The translations under genes were made by a program, and so were the position numbers. Source: Patescibacteria group bacterium (lineage in GTDB: Bacteria; Patescibacteriota; Minisyncoccia; Moranbacterales; JAKLHP01). From it: DNA of 8,816 nucleotides. Location: assembly GCA_022710085.1 (NCBI GenBank), contig JAKLHP010000030.1:1-8816 (forward strand), read 5' to 3'. Under the pieces are notes generated by a model. It had not been told where the DNA came from and made no database searches. It was given only the letters and a program-made list of their open reading frames with translations. Below, piece by piece: positions 1 through 5,822 of this stretch (its first letter is position 1; every line of letters begins with the position of its first letter).

Positions 1-1491
1 GATAACGAGAGTCTTTCCGTTGTAGCTGGAACTTACGTTCAGGGTAACCGTGACGTCTTGGGAGAAAGTGACTTGTTTGTTGGGAATACCTATTTTGATG
101 GCTCCTTTGGAGTTGGAGTTTTCTTGGCTGATGGTTTGGGAGATGTCGGAAACGGCGAGGGCGGTGATATCCATGGTTCCGGAAGACGGGGTGAGGGTGG
201 TATTGGAAGGGATGGTATATTGGAAAGAACCGGACTGAAGGGTGTAGTTGGTGTTGATGGTAGCCTGGGTGGCTTCGGTGTTGGTTCCGGTGACGGTGAT
301 GACTCCGCTGGTTACATCGGCTTCGATATCCTCAGGGGTTGGATTAGTTACGTCTTTGCTGATGATTAGGGTGAAGGTGGCACTGACAGAATCTCCTCCG
401 TTAGTTACGGTCAGGGTGTAAGTCCCGTTCTCGGTGATGGGAGTGCCGGAAGTGTAAGAGCTTCCATTAAGAGTGGCGGTGCCACCGGAAAAAGTAGGAG
501 AAACAGAAGTAAAATATGTCTGACCGTCGGTAACGCCGGAGATGGATGGAGGAAATGCTCCCGTGGCAGCTATGGCAGAGCCGCCTGGACTGGCATATAC
601 AATAGCAGCAAAAGTTCCGTTGCCATAAGCCAAAGACGGCCAATTATTAGAAACAGGTAGAGTTGTTTGAGTCCAGGTTATTCCGTCTGGAGACGTAAGA
701 GCCGTGGATGAAGCAGCGCCAGTAAGGACAAAGATTCCACTACCATAAGCCGAACCATACCAATATCCAGAAACAGGCAAAGTTCTTTGAGTCCAGGTTA
801 TTCCGTCTGGAGACGTAGCAGCAACATCAGAACCCCAAGTAGTAGTCACAAAAGTTCCGTTGCCGTAAGTTACAGAACGCCAATTAGCAGTTGCCGGCAA
901 AGTTCTTTGAGTCCAGGTTATTCCGTCTGGAGACGTAGCAGCGATGTTGGAGTTATAAGAAACAGCCACGAAAGTACCGTTGCCGTAAGTTACAGAATAG
1001 TAAGTAGCTGAGGGCAGTGTTCTCTGAGTCCAATTAGTTCCATCCGGAGATGTGGCAGCGATATTGGAGTTTCCAGGGATAGAAACAAAAATCCCGTTGC
1101 CGTAAGCTATGGTATGCCAGCTAGCAGTCGTAGGCATAGTCCCCTGAGTCCAAGTAATTCCATCTGAGGATGTGGCAAATTTTCCACTGGATGATTCCGA
1201 TGTGGCAACAAAAGTCCCGTTACCATAAGCCACAGCACAATATGAAGCAGAGGGTATAGTTCCCTGAGTCCAAGTAATTCCATCTGAGGATGTGGCTACT
1301 ACAGGTTTACCAACTGCGACAAATTTTCCATCTCCATAAGTAACATTTTCCCAAACTCCAGTAGATATCGTCCTTTGAGTCCAGGTAAAATCAGCTCCCT
1401 GGACAATATTGGAATTTAAAAAGACTCCGGAAAAAAGAGCCAGAAAAGCAATAGCAATTAAAATTTTCAGGTTATTTTTTTTATTGTTCAT
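1..1491 (-). CDS. Secreted seven-bladed beta-propeller repeat protein with Ig-like tail, C-terminus cut off by window edge
   Basis: An uninterrupted minus-strand frame of 497 codons starts at ATG 1491 and has no stop before base 1. Residues 1-33 are a signal peptide: basic MNNKKNNLK, a hydrophobic core at 9-24, and likely cleavage around VQGA (30-33). Residues 34-311 hold seven repeats of 37-40 residues, with tryptophans at 37, 74, 114, 154, 193, 233 and 273. The repeat pattern is S-(S/P)-D-G-x-x-W-T-Q, then T-(I/M/L)-P, then an aromatic, then YGNGxFV. This resembles a shortened Asp-box, as in BNR/sialidase-type propellers, and seven copies suit one closed seven-bladed propeller. Residues 314-379 look like a bacterial Ig-like domain (GVTDGQTY, NGTYTLTVT). 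Residues 383-497 are a further Thr/Ser-rich beta region that is not finished here. The product is probably exported and surface-attached or adhesive, but ligand and function are unknown. No sialidase catalytic residues are recognisable. The ATG lacks a clear Shine-Dalgarno. Confidence 0.85.
   Translation of the reverse strand, partial: MNNKKNNLKILIAIAFLALFSGVFLNSNIVQGADFTWTQRTISTGVWENVTYGDGKFVAVGKPVVATSSDGITWTQGTIPSASYCAVAYGNGTFVATSESSSGKFATSSDGITWTQGTMPTTASWHTIAYGNGIFVSIPGNSNIAATSPDGTNWTQRTLPSATYYSVTYGNGTFVAVSYNSNIAATSPDGITWTQRTLPATANWRSVTYGNGTFVTTTWGSDVAATSPDGITWTQRTLPVSGYWYGSAYGSGIFVLTGAASSTALTSPDGITWTQTTLPVSNNWPSLAYGNGTFAAIVYASPGGSAIAATGAFPPSISGVTDGQTYFTSVSPTFSGGTATLNGSSYTSGTPITENGTYTLTVTNGGDSVSATFTLIISKDVTNPTPEDIEADVTSGVITVTGTNTEATQATINTNYTLQSGSFQYTIPSNTTLTPSSGTMDITALAVSDISQTISQENSNSKGAIKIGIPNKQVTFSQDVTVTLNVSSSYNGKTLVI
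661..1410 (-). repeat. Seven in-frame tandem repeats of about 120 bp encoding propeller blades
   Basis: The coding repeat returns every 111-120 bases. On the plus strand the marker triplets agt-cca (encoding T-W on the minus strand) recur near 670, 790, 910, 1027, 1147, 1267 and 1378. Bases 776-822 and 896-942 are identical over 47 nt. Bases 1142-1176 and 1262-1296 are identical over 35 nt but belong to a different sequence subfamily. Period and reading frame are kept throughout, so this is protein-coding repeat expansion and not a non-coding satellite. Blade 1 (nearest 1378) and blade 7 (nearest 670) are the most diverged. Confidence 0.9.
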
Positions 1492-1533
1492 TTTTTTATT
1501 GTTTTTTATTTTAAAGAGATAAGTTACAACTTT

Positions 1534-1561
1534 ATTGTACCATTTCCAAAAAAATCGACAA
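1534..1561 (-). promoter_or_regulatory. Putative sigma70-type promoter for the propeller gene
   Basis: Read on the minus strand there is TTGTCG (1561-1556), a 16-base T-rich spacer and TACAAT (1539-1534). The -10 box matches TATAAT at 5 of 6 positions and the -35 box matches TTGACA at 4 of 6. Transcription would start near 1527, leaving a leader of about 36 bases before the ATG at 1491. The leader is AT-rich with no recognisable Shine-Dalgarno. Confidence 0.5.
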
Positions 1562-1622
1562 GACTTTTCAAAAGAAGAACTGGAAAAAATAAAAAACTCG
1601 GCAAAAGAAATAAAACTTAAAT

Positions 1623-1693
1623 AAAAAACAGGAGAAAGTTTCGCCGCCACATTTATTGCAATTACTGCAATGCGACAACGCAATCTTCTCCTG
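1623..1693 (-). terminator. Rho-independent terminator behind the frameshifted membrane-protein gene
   Basis: Bases 1629-1636 (caggagaa) are the exact reverse complement of 1686-1693 (ttctcctg). On the minus strand the stem is followed directly by TTTTTT (1628-1623) and more T/A. The 49-base loop carries a nested perfect hairpin, attgca 1655-1660 with tgcaat 1666-1671, and possibly tcgc 1641-1644 with gcga 1672-1675. The structure begins six bases after the TAA at 1701-1699, the position expected for a terminator of that gene. This supports the reading that the gene really ends there and not at 1896. Confidence 0.6.
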
Positions 1694-1698
1694 CATGT

Positions 1699-2129
1699 TT
1701 ACTTCACGTCGACGACTATTTTTCTCTCTTTTGTTATTACGGTTCTTTTGCTAAAAACCTTATACATCGAACCTTTATCGCCTTTAGCAACTTCATCATC
1801 AATGACCCTCGTCAATTCTGGAGGCAATTCCGAGATAAGCAATGATTCATCCAAATGTGATGATTCCACCTCCCTCATTTCTACAACTCTTTTTTCTAAG
1901 TCAAAGATGACATAGTAGTCCCCGTCTCTGACGCTTTTGAATTTAGCCGGCTTTCCGATTGCGCAATGATATCCGCAAAAAAAGCCACTATTGCTTCGAA
2001 TACCAACAAACTTCCGATTTCAACCGATACTATATGTGGCAAGTTTCCTTTAGCATGATACGAGATTAAAAAAGATGCCGCAACCGCTACAAACAGCAAG
2101 CAAAACAAAAGAATTTTTCCTTTCAGCAT
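1699..2129 (-). pseudogene. Small membrane-anchored protein of unknown function, reading frame interrupted by a -1 shift
   Basis: The ATG at 2129 has a full Shine-Dalgarno, GAGGAGG, six bases upstream. The first frame encodes a hydrophobic segment at residues 5-23 and a second at about 37-56, then stops with TAG at 1898-1896 after 77 residues. The -1 frame continues with a clearly protein-like stretch containing IGKPAKFKSVRDGDYYVIF, then an acidic helix-like part and KERKIVVDVK, ending at TAA 1701-1699. That frame is closed upstream by TGA at 2022-2020. It has no ATG, GTG or TTG until 1878, so it has no start of its own in the overlap. A -1 slip or one missing T at the T7 run (1983-1977 on the minus strand, T TTT TTT in phase) would join both parts into 143 residues. 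A sequencing indel, a true pseudogene, or programmed slippage are all possible. I do not recognise a named family. A terminator hairpin follows. Confidence 0.6.
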
Positions 2130-2382
2130 GACTCCCTCCTCTTATTTTTTGAAAGCTTTACAAAAAAATGGCTTCCAGAATTCCGCCCATAGTGGCATCC
2201 TTCCAAGAATTCTCAAGGTCAGATACGCTTAACTACTCACGAACATTAAGGAGGATTGTTCGTTTTGGACTACGAGCGAAATTCCAAAAACCATTGTTTT
2301 TTCAAGGAAAACCCCTAAAAAAGTGGTTTTTTAATTTGATAAACAACAACGATAACATTGCATCGTAGCAAAACTGAAAAAT
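2130..2382. other. Intergenic region between the divergent membrane-protein gene and dprA
   Basis: I see no convincing gene here. On the plus strand an open frame from 2168 to 2368 lacks a Shine-Dalgarno and has no recognisable family. On the minus strand an 18-codon frame, ATG 2198 to TAA 2144-2142 (W- and F-rich, ending in KAFKK), stops 12 bases before the membrane-protein start. It could be a leader peptide or chance. A perfect 6-bp inverted repeat, cgaaca 2240-2245 with tgttcg 2257-2262, exposes AAGGAGG in its loop, but no good start codon follows at proper spacing. Confidence 0.4.
2286..2331. repeat. AT-rich inverted repeat able to fold into a long imperfect hairpin
   Basis: Outer arms are aaaaacca (2286-2293) and tggttttt (2324-2331). 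Inside them tttttt (2297-2302) pairs with aaaaaa (2317-2322), and agg (2305-2307) with cct (2314-2316). The fold is nearly symmetrical and would form on either strand. It might act as a terminator-like or leader structure in the long minus-strand leader, or simply be an AT-rich cruciform. Confidence 0.35.
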
Positions 2383-2389
2383 TTGTCAA
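2362..2389 (-). promoter_or_regulatory. Putative minus-strand promoter divergent from dprA
   Basis: A perfect TTGACA (2389-2384 on the minus strand) is followed after 16 bases by TACGAT (2367-2362), 4 of 6 to the -10 consensus. Its transcript would carry a leader of about 230 bases before the membrane-protein ATG at 2129. No closer promoter for that gene is obvious. Because the -10 box is weak, this is tentative. Confidence 0.35.
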
Positions 2390-2411
2390 TAGAATCGAAT
2401 ACTGATATATT
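2383..2411 (+). promoter_or_regulatory. Strong-looking promoter of dprA giving an almost leaderless mRNA
   Basis: TTGTCA (2383-2388) matches the -35 consensus at 5 of 6. It is followed by exactly 17 bases and TATATT (2406-2411), 5 of 6 to the -10 consensus. A start about seven bases beyond the -10 would lie near 2418, leaving roughly five bases before the dprA ATG at 2423. The -35 overlaps the divergent TTGACA through the shared core TTGTCAA. Confidence 0.55.
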
Positions 2412-2422
2412 CAAATAGGATT

Positions 2423-3511
2423 ATGAAATTTTTAAACGCTTTAAATAAAATTAATGGGCTAGGCCCTCAAAAGATGAAGCTTCTTTTGGATTTTTTCGGC
2501 ACTTCTCAAAAAATCTGGGAAGCAGACTATGAAAATCTCGCAAAAAGTGGCATTGGAGAAGCGATTTCAAAAAAAATATCTTCTGAAAAGGAGCAAATCG
2601 ACCCGGACAAAGAATGGGAAAAGCTTGAAAAAGAAAATGTTAGAATAATTACCCTTAAAGATTTTTCTTACCCCCCGCTTCTTCGGGAAATACCCAGTGC
2701 TCCTTATATACTATATATAAAGAGCGACTTGGAACTCTCTGAAATTTTTTCCGAACCTATGATTGCCGTTGTGGGATCAAGAAAAATGACAAGCTATGGC
2801 AAGCAAGTAGCTTACAGTTTTTCCAGAGAACTTGCTTTGGCTGGAATCAGCGTGGTAAGCGGAATGGCTCTCGGGGTTGATGCTGAAGCTCATCTTGGAG
2901 CATTGGAAGCTAAGGGAAAAACAATTGCCATATTGGGAAGCGGGTTGGATGATAAAAATATCGGACCAAAAACTAATTTTAATCTTTCCCGAAAAATAAT
3001 AAATTCCGGAGCGCTTGTCAGCGATTTTCCGATCGATACCGAATCTCTCCCGGCATATTTTCCTGCCCGGAACAGGCTTATGGCTGGACTTACTTTGGGT
3101 ACTTTGGTTGTGGAAGCAGCGGCTTCCAGTGGAAGCCTCATTACCGCTAATCTAGCTTTGGAATTCAACCGGGAAGTATTTTCTGTTCCTGGACCGATTT
3201 TTTCTCCTTCCTCAGAAGGAACCAACGATCTCCTTAGATCCGGAGCAAAATTAGTTACCAGCATCAAAGATATTCTGGAAGAACTCCATCTGGAGAAAAG
3301 AAGGGAAATAGAGAAGGCCAGAAAAATTATTCCCGATTCAGAAGAAGAAAGAATCATTCTTGAAAAGTTGGGATCAGAACCGGTTCACATTGACAACCTA
3401 GTTAAACTAACTAAACTTAAAACAGCAACCGTCGCTTCAACGCTAGTTATGATGGAAATGAAAGGAATAGTAAAAGACATCGGCGGACAAAATTATATTT
3501 ATATAACTTAA
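2423..3511 (+). CDS. dprA: DNA-processing protein DprA (Smf)
   Basis: DprA binds single-stranded DNA in the cytoplasm and loads RecA onto it during natural transformation. At 362 residues the length is normal. Residues 1-60 resemble the helix-hairpin-helix/SAM-like region (NGLGPQKMK, KSGIGEA). The Rossmann-like core spans about 80-285, with the family signatures VVGSR (116-120), VSGMALGVDAEAH (145-157), FPARNRLMAGL (213-223), EAAASSGSLITA (231-242), VPGPI (255-259) and GTNDLLRSGA (266-275). Residues 305-361 form the C-terminal winged helix. After LGSGLD (171-176) the usual Tyr-Pro is replaced by DKNIGPKTN, a small oddity. The start has only AGGA two bases upstream, so with the predicted start site near 2418 translation may be nearly leaderless. 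It is the first gene of a likely dprA-topA-rel operon. The family call is secure. Confidence 0.96.
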   Translation: MKFLNALNKINGLGPQKMKLLLDFFGTSQKIWEADYENLAKSGIGEAISKKISSEKEQIDPDKEWEKLEKENVRIITLKDFSYPPLLREIPSAPYILYIKSDLELSEIFSEPMIAVVGSRKMTSYGKQVAYSFSRELALAGISVVSGMALGVDAEAHLGALEAKGKTIAILGSGLDDKNIGPKTNFNLSRKIINSGALVSDFPIDTESLPAYFPARNRLMAGLTLGTLVVEAAASSGSLITANLALEFNREVFSVPGPIFSPSSEGTNDLLRSGAKLVTSIKDILEELHLEKRREIEKARKIIPDSEEERIILEKLGSEPVHIDNLVKLTKLKTATVASTLVMMEMKGIVKDIGGQNYIYIT

Positions 3512-3562
3512 AACGCGCGGTGTGAAACGCTTAATGTTCCACGCTTCCGTGTTCCATGATCA
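3512..3562. repeat. Short intergenic repeat cluster between dprA and topA
   Basis: Two near-identical 9-mers, TGTTCCACG (3535-3543) and TGTTCCATG (3550-3558), lie 15 bases apart in direct orientation. GTGTGAAAC (3520-3528) upstream can pair with GTTCCACGC (3536-3544) across a 7-base loop, with one mismatch and one wobble. The half-sites recall halves of the ParB site parS (TGTTNCACGTGNAACA), but no full 16-base palindrome is present. There is no clear Shine-Dalgarno for topA here. Confidence 0.45.
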
Positions 3563-5812
3563 ATGAAACTGATTATCGTAGAATCTCCAACCAAGGCTAA
3601 AACTATTTCCAAATTTTTGGGAAAAGAATATTCCGTGAAATCATCTTACGGCCATGTTCGAGATCTTCCGGAAAAAAAAATCGGAATTGATGTTAAAAAT
3701 GATTTTGAACCGGAATATGTCATACCCGCCAAAGCCGAAGATAAGGTGGCAATTTTAAAAAACTCATCAGAAAAAGCCAAGGAAGTAATTCTGGCAACTG
3801 ACGAAGACCGAGAAGGAGAAGCTATTGCCTGGCACCTGGTTCAAGCTTTGGAATTAAACAAAAAGAAAAATTATGAAAGGATTGTTTTCCATGAAATCAC
3901 GAAAAGCGCAATTGAAAAAGCTTTGGAAAAACCCAGAAAAATTGACATTAAATTGGTGGATGCCCAGCAAGCCCGAAGGATTTTGGACCGTTTGGTAGGT
4001 TATAAGCTTTCCCCTTTCCTTTGGAAAAAAGTGCGGCGAGGACTTTCTGCCGGACGTGTTCAATCGGTGGCTCTTCGGATCATTGTGGAAAGGGAAAGAG
4101 AAATTGAAAAATTCAAGTCTGAAGAATATTGGACCATTTCAGCTACCCTAAGAGACGACAAGCAGGCAACTGGCGACAAAGATTTTGAAGCAGGCCTCAC
4201 TGAAAAAAATAATGAGAAAATAGAACAAACCATTACCCTGAAACTTTTTGCTGGAAATTATAAAACTAGGAAAACGACAATAAACACCAAAAAATCCGCT
4301 GAAGAGATAACCAAAGAACTGGAAAATTCCAATTACAAAGTTTTTTCTGTCGTCCAAAAGGAAATAACTCGCAATCCTCTTCCGCCTTTCACCACCTCTA
4401 CTCTGCAACAAACAGCTATCAATAAACTTGGCTTTTCATCCAAGATGACAATGTCTATCGCCCAAAAGCTTTATGAGGAAGGGCACATAACCTATATGAG
4501 AACTGACAGCGTTAATCTCTCCCTGGAATCCATGATTTCCGCCAAGAAAATCATCGGAAAGACTTTCGGAAAAGAGTATTCTCTGGAAAATCCAAGATTT
4601 TTTAAAACAAAATCCAAGGGAGCCCAGGAAGCCCATGAAGCAATCCGCCCGGCTTACCCTGAAAAAAATCCCGAGGAGCTGAAAAAATCCCTAGATAACA
4701 ATAAATACAGGTTGTATAAACTTATCTGGAATCGAATGATCGCTTCCCAGATGCAGCCGGCTGTTATGAATTCAGTAAAAGTTGAGATTGAGGCTAAGCC
4801 GAAAAATTCAGAAAATGTTTATCTTCTCCAGGCTAATGGTTCGTCCATAAAATTTGACGGATTTTTGAAAGTTTACGGAGGAAAAAGTGAAACTGATGAA
4901 AAACTCCTCCCCCCAATGAAAGAAGGAGACAATTTGATCCTTACTAAAGTAACTTCCGTTCAAAAATCCACCACTCCGCCCCCGCGTTACAGTGAAGCCG
5001 CTTTGGTAAAAGTTCTTGAGGAAAACGGGATTGGAAGACCTTCAACCTATGCTCCGACCATCTCTACCATCATCGACCGGAAATATGTCGATAAGAATGA
5101 AGAGAAAAAACTCTTGCCGCTGGAAATAGGATTTTTGGTAAATGATATCCTGGTTACCCACTTTCCCGAAATTGTTGATATCAATTTTACTGTTACAATA
5201 GAAGAAGATTTCGATAAAATTGCCGAGGGAGAAAAAGAATGGAAACCGGTAATAAGAGAATTCTACGAACCTTTCAGCAAGCATCTTATCAAAAAAACCA
5301 AGGAGGTGAAAAAGGAAGACTTCATGGAAAAATTAGACAAGAAATGCCCCGAATGCGGCGGAGATCTTCTGGTTAAATTCGGAAGATTTGGAAAATTCAT
5401 CGCCTGCTCCAACTATCCGAATTGCAAATATACAGAAAAAACCGAAGAAGAAAAGAAAGTCGATGAAGAAAACTCAGGAATAATTTGCGAAAAATGCGGA
5501 TCTCCCATGGTAGTTAAACGCGGACGTTATGGAGCATTTCTGGGGTGTTCGAAATACCCCGATTGTAATAACATTCAGAGCATCGAAAATAAAACCGGGA
5601 TTAAATGCCCCCTATGCAAGGAAGGAGACATCATCGAGAGAAAATCAAAAAAAGGAAGGGTATTCTATGGATGCAATAAATATCCAAAATGTGATTTTGC
5701 CTTATGGAACAAGCCTAACGGAGAGAGATGCCCCAATTGCGATTCACTGCTCGTTTTTGCTGCCAAAGGAAAAATAAGATGTTCCAATAAAGAATGTAAA
5801 TTTGAGAAATAG
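3563..5812 (+). CDS. topA: DNA topoisomerase I (type IA, omega protein)
   Basis: TopA relaxes negative supercoils by cutting one DNA strand through a 5'-phosphotyrosyl intermediate. The TOPRIM domain occupies residues 1-120, with VESPTKAKT (7-15; Glu7) and the acidic metal-binding triad in ATDEDREGEA (Asp80, Asp82, Glu84). The active-site motif HITYMRTDS puts the catalytic tyrosine at 311 and the assisting arginine at 313. GLSAGRVQSVALR (160-172), AHEAIRP (357-363) and ENGIGRPSTYAPTI (487-500) are further family blocks. The tail carries four zinc ribbons: C595/C598/C615/C621, C642/C645/C662/C668, C682/C685/C704/C710 and C723/C726/C740/C745. The 749-residue length is typical for this architecture. 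The gene starts 51 bases after dprA without a clear Shine-Dalgarno and ends 10 bases before the preferred rel start. All catalytic residues I can check are present. Confidence 0.98.
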   Translation: MKLIIVESPTKAKTISKFLGKEYSVKSSYGHVRDLPEKKIGIDVKNDFEPEYVIPAKAEDKVAILKNSSEKAKEVILATDEDREGEAIAWHLVQALELNKKKNYERIVFHEITKSAIEKALEKPRKIDIKLVDAQQARRILDRLVGYKLSPFLWKKVRRGLSAGRVQSVALRIIVEREREIEKFKSEEYWTISATLRDDKQATGDKDFEAGLTEKNNEKIEQTITLKLFAGNYKTRKTTINTKKSAEEITKELENSNYKVFSVVQKEITRNPLPPFTTSTLQQTAINKLGFSSKMTMSIAQKLYEEGHITYMRTDSVNLSLESMISAKKIIGKTFGKEYSLENPRFFKTKSKGAQEAHEAIRPAYPEKNPEELKKSLDNNKYRLYKLIWNRMIASQMQPAVMNSVKVEIEAKPKNSENVYLLQANGSSIKFDGFLKVYGGKSETDEKLLPPMKEGDNLILTKVTSVQKSTTPPPRYSEAALVKVLEENGIGRPSTYAPTISTIIDRKYVDKNEEKKLLPLEIGFLVNDILVTHFPEIVDINFTVTIEEDFDKIAEGEKEWKPVIREFYEPFSKHLIKKTKEVKKEDFMEKLDKKCPECGGDLLVKFGRFGKFIACSNYPNCKYTEKTEEEKKVDEENSGIICEKCGSPMVVKRGRYGAFLGCSKYPDCNNIQSIENKTGIKCPLCKEGDIIERKSKKGRVFYGCNKYPKCDFALWNKPNGERCPNCDSLLVFAAKGKIRCSNKECKFEK

Positions 5813-5822
5813 GATACTATTT

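Noticed and set aside
50..369. Two overlapping plus-strand frames (62 and 103 codons)
   Set aside because: They lie opposite the long minus-strand propeller gene, are rich in Gly/Val from its Thr/Pro codons, and have no Shine-Dalgarno or recognisable family.
787..1011. Plus-strand frame with internal repeats (SPGYSVWRRSS)
   Set aside because: It is the antisense reading of the propeller blades. Its repeats simply mirror the coding repeat on the other strand.
661..1300. CRISPR array, suggested by near-identical units at regular spacing
   Set aside because: The unit is 120 bp, in frame, and encodes a beta-propeller blade. Spacer-like parts also encode conserved YGNGxF residues.
1670..1915. 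Plus-strand 81-codon frame with a hydrophobic N-terminus
   Set aside because: It lies opposite the frameshifted membrane-protein gene, overlaps its terminator, and has no Shine-Dalgarno. The minus-strand reading is better supported.
2168..2368. Plus-strand 66-codon frame upstream of dprA
   Set aside because: No Shine-Dalgarno or promoter, no recognisable domain, and it runs through the inverted repeats.
2130..2422. tRNA or other structured RNA gene in the intergenic region
   Set aside because: I could not find a cloverleaf, T-loop or acceptor pairing. Only AT-rich hairpins are present.
2890..3357. 155-codon minus-strand frame
   Set aside because: Antisense to the conserved DprA core, with Ser/Leu-rich shadow composition and no ribosome binding site.
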